Assembly (NCBI GenBank): GCA_017859995.1
Contig: JAFJUR010000036.1
Span: 1-37,119, forward strand
DNA from: Holophagaceae bacterium
Lineage (GTDB): Bacteria; Acidobacteriota; Holophagae; Holophagales; Holophagaceae
Length of the DNA: 37,119 nt
Direction: 5' to 3'
Shown here: in pieces, positions 28,693 to 37,052 of the stretch
How the letters are laid out: every line of letters begins with the position of its first letter
Numbering within the stretch: the stretch's first letter is position 1
Notes under the pieces: model-generated
Told to the model about the DNA's origin: nothing
The model's input: the letters and a program-made list of their open reading frames with translations, nothing else
Database searches by the model: none
Made by a program: the position numbers and the translations under genes

Positions 28693-30927
28693 ATGCGTTC
28701 GATCCGAGGGGGATTGGTCCAGGCGGTCCTGGTGGCGGGCTGGGCTTCCGGGCTGCTGATGGCCCAGACGGCGACGCCCGCCGTGCGTCCCATGACCTTC
28801 ATGGACGTGATGGAGATGCGCGGCGTGGGCGCTGGTCAGCTCTCGCCGGACGGGGCTCGGGTGGTCTACACCGTGAGCCTGCCCCACTGGAAATCCGGCA
28901 AGGCCTATACAGATGTCTTCGTCGCGGATGCCGCCTCGGGGATCAGCCGCCAGATGACCTTCACGCGCGAGAAGCACGAAACGGCCCCCCAGTGGGCCCC
29001 GGACGGCCGCCGCGTCGCCTTCCTCAGCGACCGCGAGGGCGGCCAGCAGGTCTACCTGATGTCGGTGGATGGCGGCGAGGCACGGAAGCTCACAGAGGCC
29101 AAGGACGGCGTCCACGCCTTCGCCTTCAGCCGCGACGGGAAGTGGCTGGTCTTCAGCGCGGGCAAGCCCGAGGACCGGCAACTCTCCCTCGTGGAGCTGA
29201 GCTCCGGCGACTACGCGGTCACGGCCCTGCCCAAGCATGCGACGCCCATCCGCGATTTCGCCCTCGCCGAGGACAGCCAGCGGATCTACTTCACCAGTCC
29301 CGACCGTCTCGACAAGGATGACCAGAAGCGCAAGGAGAAGAAGTTCGACGTGCGCATCGCGGACCCCGAGCAGCCGCCGGCGCACCTGTGGTCCCTGGAT
29401 CTGAAGGACAAGGCCGAGAAGCGGTGGACGGACGGCACGGCCTTCACCGTCACCGCCTTCCAGCTCTCCAAGGATGGGCGCTGGGCTTCGTACCGGGCGA
29501 TGCCCGCCGCGCGGCGCGCGGGCGACATCACCCAGGAGGCGGCCAGCCTGCACCTGCTGGACCTGGGGACCGGCAAGGCGCGGCAGGTGTTCGAAAAGTT
29601 CGCCCGCTTCTCCGTCTTCTCGCCGGACGGCCATTGGCTCGCCTATGCCGCGCCCGAGCGCTTCGAGCGGCTCCGCAGCGACAAGCTCTGGGTGGTGCCC
29701 ACCGCGGGCGGACCCGCCAGGAACCTGCTGGCCGGGAAGGATCTGAGCGTTTCCTCCGCCAGCTGGCATGAGGATTCGAACACGCTCTACTTCACCGAGG
29801 CCGTGGGTGTGAACCAGCACCTCTTCTCCCTCGCGGTGGCCGACGGGGCGATGCGCCAGCTCACCCGGGAGACCGGCGTTCTCGGCGGCGCCTACCACCC
29901 GGAGGCGAAGGCGTTCCTGCTGAGCTTCAGCCAGCCGCGGAAGCCCATGGACCTCTACGTGGCCAAGCCCGCCACGGTGGGAACGACGGCGGCCTGGGTG
30001 AAGGTGTCCGACGCCAACCCCCAGGTGGCGAAGCTGGCCCTGGGCGAGACCGAGGCCGTGCGCTGGAAGGCCAAGGACGGCGTGGAGGTGGAGGGCCTGC
30101 TCATCAAGCCCCTGGGCTATGAGAAGGGGAAGCGCTACCCGCTCATCGTCCAGCTTCATGGGGGGCCCGCCGCCGCCGACATGAACGGCTTCCAGGGCCG
30201 GTACGTCACCTACCCCCACATCTACGCCGCCGCCGGGTACCTGGTGCTGCAGCCCAACTACCGGGGCTCAAGCAACTACGGCGAGGCCTTCACCCGCCAG
30301 ATCGGCGGCAACTTCATGCGTCTCTCCTACGGCGACATCATCAGCGGCGTGGATCACCTCATCCGCGAAGGCCTGGCCGATGCGGACAAGCTCGGCATGA
30401 TGGGCTGGAGCGCCGGCGGCCACCTGTCCAGCTGGACCCTCACCCAGACGGACCGCTTCAAGGCCATCAGCACCGGGGCGGGGGCCGTGAACTGGATCTC
30501 GATGTACGCCGAGAGCGACGTCCAGACCGTCCGCGAGTTCTACCTGGGCGGCAAGCCCTACGAGGCCTGGGACAACTTCGTGCGGGAATCCGCGCTGAAG
30601 TACGTCAAGAACGCCAAGACCCCCACCCTCATCCACGTGGGCGAGGCAGACCAGCGCGTGCCCAAGCCCCAGAGCGACGAGCTCTACATGGCCCTCAAGC
30701 AGCTCGGCGTGCCCGTGGAGTACATCGTCTACCCCGGCATGCCCCACGGCCTCACCGAGCCCCGCTACCAGCTGGTGAAGATGGTGAGCGAGTTCAACTG
30801 GTTCGAGAAATGGATCAAGGGCCAGAAAGGCTGGTTCGACTGGAAGGCCCTGCTGGACACCCTGCCGGCGGATCCCGAGGCGAAGCCTGAAGCACCTGCG
30901 GGCTCCACCGCCGAGCGGCGGAGGTAA
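28693..30927 (+). CDS. Secreted S9 family peptidase (DPP-IV/acylaminoacyl-peptidase-like)
   Basis: 744 residues with a signal peptide (GLVQAVLVAGWASGLLMAQ, about 7-25), so periplasmic or exported. The N-terminal two-thirds is a TolB/WD40-like propeller (repeats such as SPDGARVVYTVS, APDGRRVAFLSDREG, SRDGKWLVFSAG). The C-terminal alpha/beta-hydrolase has Ser573 in GWSAGGH, Asp653 in GEADQRVP and His685 in GMPHGL, a complete triad. The LQLHGGP-like and YRGSSNYGEAF segments suit the DPP-IV or acylaminoacyl-peptidase branch, which releases dipeptides or blocked residues; specificity is not shown. AGGGGGAG precedes the ATG. The C-terminal tail is low-complexity (EAKPEAPAG). It is distinct from the oligopeptidase B-like peptidase at 9287. 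Confidence 0.9.
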   Translation: MRSIRGGLVQAVLVAGWASGLLMAQTATPAVRPMTFMDVMEMRGVGAGQLSPDGARVVYTVSLPHWKSGKAYTDVFVADAASGISRQMTFTREKHETAPQWAPDGRRVAFLSDREGGQQVYLMSVDGGEARKLTEAKDGVHAFAFSRDGKWLVFSAGKPEDRQLSLVELSSGDYAVTALPKHATPIRDFALAEDSQRIYFTSPDRLDKDDQKRKEKKFDVRIADPEQPPAHLWSLDLKDKAEKRWTDGTAFTVTAFQLSKDGRWASYRAMPAARRAGDITQEAASLHLLDLGTGKARQVFEKFARFSVFSPDGHWLAYAAPERFERLRSDKLWVVPTAGGPARNLLAGKDLSVSSASWHEDSNTLYFTEAVGVNQHLFSLAVADGAMRQLTRETGVLGGAYHPEAKAFLLSFSQPRKPMDLYVAKPATVGTTAAWVKVSDANPQVAKLALGETEAVRWKAKDGVEVEGLLIKPLGYEKGKRYPLIVQLHGGPAAADMNGFQGRYVTYPHIYAAAGYLVLQPNYRGSSNYGEAFTRQIGGNFMRLSYGDIISGVDHLIREGLADADKLGMMGWSAGGHLSSWTLTQTDRFKAISTGAGAVNWISMYAESDVQTVREFYLGGKPYEAWDNFVRESALKYVKNAKTPTLIHVGEADQRVPKPQSDELYMALKQLGVPVEYIVYPGMPHGLTEPRYQLVKMVSEFNWFEKWIKGQKGWFDWKALLDTLPADPEAKPEAPAGSTAERRR

Positions 30928-30964
30928 CGAAAAACCGGGCCCCGAATCGGGGCCCGGTTTTTCG
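30928..30964. terminator. Bidirectional terminator between the S9 peptidase and TolC-like genes
   Basis: A perfect 17-bp stem (30928-30944 with 30948-30964), AAAAA left and TTTTT right, lies between convergent stop codons (30927 and 30978). Confidence 0.93.
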
Positions 30965-30977
30965 CAGGGGAATGGAA

Positions 30978-32507
30978 CTACTTGACCTCGAGCTTGCGGG
31001 CCTCGAGCAGGTGGCCCAGCGCCTTCTCCAGGGCGGTGACGGCCTTGGCGTAGGTGATCTGGGACTGCAGCTCGCTGCTCTTGGCGGTGTCCAGGTCGTT
31101 CTGCTTGGAGAGCACGAGGAAGTTCGTGCTCATGCCGTTCTCGAACTTCTTCTGCTCGGCCTCGAGGTCCTTCTCGCGGAAGATGCGGGTCTTCTCGGCG
31201 GCGGCCACGCCCTTGGTGGAGGCGTCCACGTTGCGGAAGGCCTGGCGAACCTCCAGGGTGATGCCCAGCTCCAGGTCGCGCAGCGAGAGCTCGCTCTGGC
31301 GGCGGTTGGCGCGGGCCTGGGCCTTGAGGCCCTTGGCGGCGCGGTTCTGGATGGGCATGGCGAACTGGAGCCCCACGGTGTAGCCGGGGTAGGCGCCCTT
31401 GGTCAGGTCCTTGTTCACGGCCGTGAGGCCCTCGGAGGGGATCTGCGAGGCCGCGTTGCCGTTGTAGCTGGCGAAGGCGTCGAGCTGGGGCAGGGTGCGG
31501 TTGCCGGCGGCGGTCTCGAGGACCTGCTTCGATTCCAGGTCCAGCCGGGCGCTCTTCAGCTCGATGCGGTTGGCCAGGGCCTGTTTCTCCGCGGCGGACT
31601 CGTTCATGTCGAGGGGCTTGACGCTGGGGGCGTCCGCCGGCTCAAGGCCCGCAGGACGCTCCGTGGAGGGGTAGAGGGCGCGGATGAGGGCATCCTTCGC
31701 GTTCAGGAGCTGCGCTTCGGCGGCGATGATGTCCTGCTCGCGCTGGGCCACGGAGGCCTCGGAGGAGGTCACCTCGATGGGGGCCAGGGTGCCCACCTGC
31801 ACGCGGATCTGGTTCTCCTTGAGCTGCTTCTGGGCCAGGGACAGCGCCTGCTGCTTGTTCTCGAGGTTGCGCTGGGCGAAGACCACATCCCAGTAGAGGG
31901 ATTCGGTGCTGGCCACCAGGTCGATGATGGCCTTCTGGAAGCCCAGGTCCGCGGCCTCGGCGCTCTTCCGGGCCACGATGAGCCGGCTCTCGGTGACATC
32001 GCGGCCGAAGTTCTTCAGCAGGCTCTGGGTGTAGGTGGCGGTGAAGCTGCCGTCGTAGGGGTTGGTGGTGAAGGGGGACTCGGGGCCGCCGTTCACGGTG
32101 CCCTTGCTGAAGCGGTAGGTGGGGGCGTAGTTCAGGCTCAGGTTGCCGCCCCAGCCGAAGGCTTTGGTGGAGCCCACCGTCAGGTTCCGGCTGAAGGTCG
32201 TGGATTCGGAGGTGGTGAGCGGGCCGCCGGGGAAGTTCTGGCCGCGGGTGGCATCCTGGGTCTTGCTCAGGCTCAGGCTGCTGGTCAGGTTCCAGTCGAA
32301 GGTGCCCTGCTCGATGGTGTAGCCGGCCCGGGTGAAGTCCCGCGTCTCGGCGGCGATCTGCACCTGCAGGTTGTTCTTCAGCGAGGTCTCGATGGCCGAC
32401 TGGAGGGTCAGCTTGAGCACCGGCTGGGTTCCATCGGCCTTGGGAGCTTCCTGGCCCACCAGGGAGAAGGCCACGAGCAGGGCCGGGAAGATCGGGAGAC
32501 GCGTCAT
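30978..32507 (-). CDS. TolC-family outer membrane efflux protein
   Basis: 509 residues. Outer-membrane factors of this family form trimeric channels for efflux pumps or type I secretion. Signal peptide at 1-18 (RLPIFPALLVAFSLVGQ). Two OEP repeats follow, each with long helices rich in Ala, Gln and Glu (IAAEAQLLNAKDALIRALYP; VSQLEK-type heptads later) separated by strand regions (WNLTSSLSLSKT; GYTVGLQFAMPIQNRA), the normal TolC pattern. The ATG at 32507 is chosen over an upstream one because AAGGAG lies 5 nt before it and the signal peptide begins here. No inner-membrane pump or adaptor gene adjoins it, so the partner system is unknown. Confidence 0.88.
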   Translation of the reverse strand: MTRLPIFPALLVAFSLVGQEAPKADGTQPVLKLTLQSAIETSLKNNLQVQIAAETRDFTRAGYTIEQGTFDWNLTSSLSLSKTQDATRGQNFPGGPLTTSESTTFSRNLTVGSTKAFGWGGNLSLNYAPTYRFSKGTVNGGPESPFTTNPYDGSFTATYTQSLLKNFGRDVTESRLIVARKSAEAADLGFQKAIIDLVASTESLYWDVVFAQRNLENKQQALSLAQKQLKENQIRVQVGTLAPIEVTSSEASVAQREQDIIAAEAQLLNAKDALIRALYPSTERPAGLEPADAPSVKPLDMNESAAEKQALANRIELKSARLDLESKQVLETAAGNRTLPQLDAFASYNGNAASQIPSEGLTAVNKDLTKGAYPGYTVGLQFAMPIQNRAAKGLKAQARANRRQSELSLRDLELGITLEVRQAFRNVDASTKGVAAAEKTRIFREKDLEAEQKKFENGMSTNFLVLSKQNDLDTAKSSELQSQITYAKAVTALEKALGHLLEARKLEVK

Positions 32508-32588
32508 CACCACTCCTTGAAGATCGAAAAGAGCCGCCACGGGGACAGGGTGCCTACGGGTGGAGCCGGGTCAAGGTTTAGACCGCGG

Positions 32589-32617
32589 TTCAAAGCAGCA
32601 TGGCTCCCTCGTATGAT
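32589..32617 (+). promoter_or_regulatory. Plus-strand promoter-like sequence facing into an antisense gene
   Basis: TTCAAA (32589-32594), a 17-nt spacer and TATGAT (32612-32617). It points right, into the acyl-CoA dehydrogenase gene, which is transcribed leftward. No sense gene follows, so it may be chance or drive an antisense RNA. Confidence 0.3.
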
Positions 32618-32654
32618 GAGGGCAAGTGGTATTTCATCGAGCGTTGAAAAGGGT

Positions 32655-33794
32655 TTATTTCAGCAGTTCCCGGGCGATGACCATGCGCTGGATCTCGCTG
32701 GTGCCCTCGTAGATGGTGGTCACACGCACGTCGCGGTAGAGCCGTTCCACCAGGTATTCCCGGGAATAGCCGTAGCCGCCGTGGATCTGCACGGCGCGGT
32801 CGCAGAGCCAGACGGCGCTCTCGGTGGTGAAGAGCTTGGCGGTGGCGGCCTCCACGGTGCAGATCTTCCCGGCCTCTTTCAGGGCCGCGGCCCGGTAGAC
32901 GAGCAGTCGGGAGGCCTGGAGCCGGGCCTCCATCTCGGCCAGGTAGGTCTGGATCATCTGATGCTCGCCGATGGGCTTACCAAAGGAAATCCGGGCCTTG
33001 GCGTAGGCCACGCTCTCGTCCATGGCCCGCTGGGCGATGCCGAGGGCCTGGGCGGCGATGCCGATGCGGCCGCCATCCAGCCCGCCGAAGGCCACCTTCA
33101 GGCCGTCCCCGGGCTTGCCCAGCATGGCGTCCTCGGGGACGAAGGCATCTTCGAGCGCCACCATGACGGTCTTGCTGGAGCGCAGGCCCATCTTCTCCTC
33201 GGGGCGGCCCATGACCACGCCGGGCTGGTCCGCGTCGAGGATGAAGGCGCTGATGCCCTTCTTGCCCTTGTCGGGATCGGTGCGCGCCATGGTGACGAAG
33301 TAGCGTCCCACGCCGCCGTTGGTGATCCAGGCCTTCGCGCCGTTCAGCTTCCAGCCGCCGTCCACCTTGGTGGCCCGGGTCTTCAGCGCCGCGGCGTCGG
33401 AGCCCGCGTCGGGCTCGGTGAGCATGAACCCGCCCAGCAGCTCGCCGCTGGCCAGGGGCTTCAGGTACTTCTGCTTCTGGGCTTCCGTTCCGAAGGCCAG
33501 GATGGGCGCGCAGGCCACGGAGTTGTTCACGCTCATGGTCACGGCCACGGAGGCGTCCGCGTAAGCGACCTGCTCGAGGGCCAGGATGTAGCTGAGGAAA
33601 TCCACGCCGGCGCCGCCGTAGGCCTCGGGCACGGTCATGCCCAGGAAGCCCATCTCGCCCAGCTGCTTCAGGATCGCCTTGGGGAATTCGCCGCTGGCAT
33701 CCCGCGCGGCGGCCCCCGGATCGATCTCGGCCATGGCGAAATCGCGGGCGGCCTCGCGGATCGCGGACTGGTCCTCAGTGAACTGGGGGAACAT
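32655..33794 (-). CDS. Acyl-CoA dehydrogenase (short/branched-chain type)
   Basis: 379 residues; a FAD enzyme that makes the 2,3-double bond in acyl-CoA and passes electrons to ETF. The signatures FMLTEPDAGSDAAALKT and QIHGGYGYSREYLVERLYRD are present, and the catalytic base is the Glu of TTIYEGTSEIQ near the C-terminus, the position used by short-chain and butyryl-CoA dehydrogenases. The ATG at 33794 is chosen because GGAG lies 5 nt upstream; the in-frame GTG at 33800 overlaps that site. ETF genes are not nearby. It lies between the LipB-Nudix gene (102 nt upstream) and the TolC-like gene. Confidence 0.93.
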   Translation of the reverse strand: MFPQFTEDQSAIREAARDFAMAEIDPGAAARDASGEFPKAILKQLGEMGFLGMTVPEAYGGAGVDFLSYILALEQVAYADASVAVTMSVNNSVACAPILAFGTEAQKQKYLKPLASGELLGGFMLTEPDAGSDAAALKTRATKVDGGWKLNGAKAWITNGGVGRYFVTMARTDPDKGKKGISAFILDADQPGVVMGRPEEKMGLRSSKTVMVALEDAFVPEDAMLGKPGDGLKVAFGGLDGGRIGIAAQALGIAQRAMDESVAYAKARISFGKPIGEHQMIQTYLAEMEARLQASRLLVYRAAALKEAGKICTVEAATAKLFTTESAVWLCDRAVQIHGGYGYSREYLVERLYRDVRVTTIYEGTSEIQRMVIARELLK

Positions 33795-33896
33795 GGACAC
33801 TCCGGAGAATGGCTCAGATTACCAAGGGGTGCGGAGCTTCGGGCAGCGGACACCCCGGGCCATGACGCGAATCACAGACCGCTGGGCCGGGAATGC

Positions 33897-35024
33897 TCAG
33901 GCTGAGAGCGCCTGCCGCAGCAGCTGGAGCGCCGCCTTCGAGCCCTCCCACTTCATGCGTGCGTAGGCCTCGTCCAGTCCGCACCAGAGGTATTCGCTGT
34001 GCTCGGAGGGCTCCAGGCGCACCTCCGCCCCGGGCGCGACCTCCATGGAGAAGCAGGTCTCCGTGTTGAACCGGGGTTCGGCATCGGGGAAATGGACGAT
34101 GGAAGGATCCACCCAGAAGCTGTGGGAAAGCCCCAGGGGCCGCAGCGTGCCGGTGAGGCCCGTCTCCTCCAGGAGCTCGCGGTGGGCGGTCTCCTCGGGC
34201 GTCTCGCCCGGCTCCATCATCCCCGTGACGCTCTGCCACCAGAGCCCGTGGGCCGGCACGCGGAGCATCATCAGCACCTCGGGGCCCTGGGCGCCCCGGC
34301 GCCAGGTCAGGGCGGACACGCTTCGGCTGGGCTCGCGGACGGGCTGGAAGGCCATGGCCAGGCAGGCGGTGAGGTGGGCCTGCAGGTGGTCCGCCGCCAC
34401 GTCCCAGCTGGGAGCCTGCTCGCCGAGCAGAGACCCCAGGCTGCAGACGCCCTTGTCCGTGAAGCCGCAGGGCGTGATCCAGCGGAAGTGGTCGAGGTTC
34501 GGGCGCACGTTGAAGGCGATGCCGTGGGTGGTGATCCAGCGGCTGAGGTGCAGGCCGATGGCGCCCAGCTTCTCGAGGCCCCGGGGGGTCTCCACCCAGA
34601 TGCCCGGCGCGCCCTTCAGGCGATCCGCCGTCACGCCGAACTCAGCGGCCGTGCGGATCATGGCCTCCTCCAGTCCGCGCACCAGCCGGCCCACGTCCTC
34701 GCGGCCCCCCCGGAGGTTGCAGATGGGATAGGCGACGATCTGGCCGGGGCCGTGGTAGGTCACCTCGCCGCCGCGGTCCGTGCGGTGGACGCTCACGCCC
34801 TGGGCGGCGAGGAAGTCCTCGCTCATGTGGATATCTGCCGGCGTGGCGTTGCGCCCCAGGGTGAAGACCGGATCGTGCTCCAGGATCACCAGCTGGTCCG
34901 GCCGGTCCTCCCCGTTCACGTACTCGGCTAGGGCCTTCTGCATGCGGAGGCCGGCTGGGTAGAACACGCGCTTGAAGCGGCGCAGCTGGGCGGGGCGGGG
35001 GGTGGCGAAGCCGATCTCGGACAT
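33897..35024 (-). CDS. lipB: Fusion of lipoyl(octanoyl) transferase LipB with a C-terminal Nudix hydrolase domain
   Basis: 375 residues in one frame. Residues 1 to about 230 are LipB, which moves octanoyl from acyl carrier protein to lipoyl domains: RGGEVTYHGPGQIVAYPI (84-101), the conserved lysine K152 in KLGAIGLHLSR and the catalytic Cys186 in ITPCGFTDKGVCSLGS. Residues about 233-375 are a full Nudix domain with box GMMEPGETPEETAHRELLEE then TGL (268-290), all G-x5-E-x7-REUxEExGU positions present. Its tail (EHSEYLWCGLDEAYARMKW) resembles NudB (dihydroneopterin triphosphate pyrophosphatase). LipB is normally a stand-alone protein of 200-250 residues. The Nudix substrate is unknown. Divergent from the kinase gene (58 nt). 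No lipA nearby. Confidence 0.93.
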   Translation of the reverse strand: MSEIGFATPRPAQLRRFKRVFYPAGLRMQKALAEYVNGEDRPDQLVILEHDPVFTLGRNATPADIHMSEDFLAAQGVSVHRTDRGGEVTYHGPGQIVAYPICNLRGGREDVGRLVRGLEEAMIRTAAEFGVTADRLKGAPGIWVETPRGLEKLGAIGLHLSRWITTHGIAFNVRPNLDHFRWITPCGFTDKGVCSLGSLLGEQAPSWDVAADHLQAHLTACLAMAFQPVREPSRSVSALTWRRGAQGPEVLMMLRVPAHGLWWQSVTGMMEPGETPEETAHRELLEETGLTGTLRPLGLSHSFWVDPSIVHFPDAEPRFNTETCFSMEVAPGAEVRLEPSEHSEYLWCGLDEAYARMKWEGSKAALQLLRQALSA

Positions 35025-35082
35025 GGATCGAGTCTACCCGCAGGCCCCGCCCCGCCGGGCCCTCTGCCATGATCAGGGACGG

Positions 35083-36540
35083 ATGAGCCTGGATCCCTCC
35101 ACCATCGGCCGCTACAAGGTCCTCGGCGCCCTCGGTTCGGGGGCGATGGGGACGGTGTACCTGGCGGAGGATCCTCTTCTCAAGCGTCCGCTGGCCATCA
35201 AGGTCGTGCGGGAGGGCACCGGCGACACGGAAGTCCTGCAGCGCTTCCAGCGGGAGGCGGAGGTCTCGGCCCGCCTGAACCATCCCAACGCCGTCACCGT
35301 CTTCGACGTGGGCGAGGAACCGGGGCTCGGCCCCTTCCTGGTCATGGAGTACGTCGACGGCGAGCGGTTGTCCGACCTGCTGAAGGTGGGTCCCATCGAC
35401 CCCGGCCAGGCTGCGGGTCTCCTGATCCAGGCCGCCGATGCGCTGGAGGCGGTCCATGCCCTGGGCATCCTCCACCGGGACGTCAAGCCCGAGAACTTCA
35501 TGGTCACCCGGGACGGTCGGATGAAGCTCATGGACTTCGGCATCGCCCGGGCGGACGGGGGGCGCCTCACCAGCACCGCCACCTTCCTGGGAACCCCGGC
35601 CTACGCCGCCCCCGACATCCTCAACGGCGCCCACGCCAGCGCCGCGGCCGACCGCTGGTCCTTCACCCTCGCCGCCTTCGAGATGCTGACCGGCCGGCTG
35701 CCCTTCGGCGGCGACAGCGTGGGGGCTGTGCTCTATCGCATCGTCCACCAGGAGCCGGCCTTCCCCGAGGACATGGCCCCGGAGGTGCGGGAGGTCTTCC
35801 AGCGGGCGCTCCAGAAGGACCCCGCCCAGCGCTTTCCGGATCTCCGGTCCTTCCTGCGGCCCCTGCTGGAGGCGCTGCCTCTGGAGCCGGAGACGCGACG
35901 GGGGTACCTCGCCCACCTAGAGGCCGCCACCACGGGGCGCCCGAGAACCACCCTGCGGCTCACCACTGCGCTCGGAATTCCAGCGTCCCGGCTGCGGTGG
36001 TACTGGGCCGGAGGCCTGCTGGCGGTGGGACTCGCCCTCGGCGCCGTGTACTTCCGGTCGGAGCCGAGCCGCCAGCTCTCCATCGAATCGCGGCCCGCGG
36101 GAGCGGAGGTGTTCCTGGATGGCACTCCTCTGGGCCGCACGCCCCTCCGCCAGGTGGTGGTCAAGGGCCAGGTGACCCTCCTGCGCCTTGAAAAGCCTGA
36201 TTACCAGCCCCTGGAAGTTCGCCTGAAGGATGAGGATCGTGACCTCTCGCTCCGGCTCGTGCCAGCGCCCTTCGAGGTCTCCGTGGTGAGCGAGCCGCCC
36301 GGGGCGGAGGTGAGCCTCGACGGCCAGGTCAAGGGGCGCGCGCCCCTGGTGGTCCAGGTTCCCGGCGAGGGGCCCCACACCCTGCGGCTGGCGCTCGACG
36401 GCTATCAGCCGTGGACGATGGTTCCCGACCGGCGCAAGGCGCCGCCCGACCCCATCCGCCTTCAGAAGCTCCGGCCCCGGAAGCCCGGGCAGGAAGACGG
36501 CAAGCTGAAGAAGTTCTTCAAGGGGATCTTCCAGAAGTAG
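35083..36540 (+). CDS. Membrane-anchored Ser/Thr protein kinase with two PEGA domains
   Basis: 485 residues. The kinase domain (10-262) has the glycine loop GSGAMGTVY (18-26), Lys40, the catalytic loop HRDVKPEN (131-138), DFG (151-153) and GTPAYAAPD (170-178), so it should be active. Residues about 305-324 form one transmembrane helix. Outside it are two PEGA repeats (331-395 and 398-460; SRPAGAEVFLDGTPLGRTPL and SEPPGAEVSLDGQVKGRAPL), beta-domains common on surface-facing proteins. The tail is basic (KLKKFFKGIFQK). The ATG at 35083 is chosen because AGGGACGG precedes it and family similarity begins here; codons upstream overlap the LipB start region. Substrates are unknown. Confidence 0.92.
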   Translation: MSLDPSTIGRYKVLGALGSGAMGTVYLAEDPLLKRPLAIKVVREGTGDTEVLQRFQREAEVSARLNHPNAVTVFDVGEEPGLGPFLVMEYVDGERLSDLLKVGPIDPGQAAGLLIQAADALEAVHALGILHRDVKPENFMVTRDGRMKLMDFGIARADGGRLTSTATFLGTPAYAAPDILNGAHASAAADRWSFTLAAFEMLTGRLPFGGDSVGAVLYRIVHQEPAFPEDMAPEVREVFQRALQKDPAQRFPDLRSFLRPLLEALPLEPETRRGYLAHLEAATTGRPRTTLRLTTALGIPASRLRWYWAGGLLAVGLALGAVYFRSEPSRQLSIESRPAGAEVFLDGTPLGRTPLRQVVVKGQVTLLRLEKPDYQPLEVRLKDEDRDLSLRLVPAPFEVSVVSEPPGAEVSLDGQVKGRAPLVVQVPGEGPHTLRLALDGYQPWTMVPDRRKAPPDPIRLQKLRPRKPGQEDGKLKKFFKGIFQK

Positions 36541-36560
36541 GCCTGGCGTCGCCCCAGGGC

Positions 36561-37052
36561 CTAGGGCAGCCGGTCGTTGAGCAGCACCTTCTGGGCCTGG
36601 GCCTCGCGGTAGGCCTTCAGGCGCATGAGCAGCGCCTGGTCCGTGCCGGCGAGGATGGCGGCGGCAAAGAGCGCGGCGTTCACGGCCCCGGCCTTGCCGA
36701 TGGCCAGGGTGCCCACGGGGATGCCCGCGGGCATCTGGACGATGGAAAGTAGGGAATCCATGCCGTTCAGGGCCTTGCTTTGCACCGGCACGCCGAGCAC
36801 AGGGATCAGGGTCTTGGCCGCGGCCATCCCGGGCAGGTGGGCGGCGCCGCCGGCGCCGGCGATGATGACGCGCAGGCCCCGGCTCTCTGCCTTCTCGCAG
36901 TATTTGAACAGCTTGTCCGGCGTGCGGTGCGCGCTCACCACCTCCGCCTCGAAGGGAATGCCGAGCTCCTTCAGCGTTTCGGCCGTGTGCTCCATGGTCT
37001 CCCAATCCGAGCGGGAACCCATGATGAGGCCGACGAGCGGGGCGGTGGACAT
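36561..37052 (-). CDS. purE: N5-carboxyaminoimidazole ribonucleotide mutase
   Basis: 163 residues. Class I PurE rearranges N5-CAIR to CAIR in purine synthesis. Motifs are GSRSDWETM (12-20), SAHRTP (40-45, with the active-site His) and [12 protein letters not shown] (65-76), followed by [20 protein letters not shown]. The start is the ATG at 37052, 6 nt after GGAGGA; the TTG at 37070 and the ATG at 37058 overlap or abut that site and are rejected. The usual partner purK is not seen; it would have to lie beyond the right edge or elsewhere. The remaining 67 nt to the edge hold no clear promoter. Confidence 0.95.
   Translation of the reverse strand: MSTAPLVGLIMGSRSDWETMEHTAETLKELGIPFEAEVVSAHRTPDKLFKYCEKAESRGLRVIIAGAGGAAHLPGMAAAKTLIPVLGVPVQSKALNGMDSLLSIVQMPAGIPVGTLAIGKAGAVNAALFAAAILAGTDQALLMRLKAYREAQAQKVLLNDRLP

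Noticed and set aside
33794-33800. GTG at 33800 as the acyl-CoA dehydrogenase start
   Set aside because: It overlaps the GGAG Shine-Dalgarno. The ATG six nt downstream has proper spacing.
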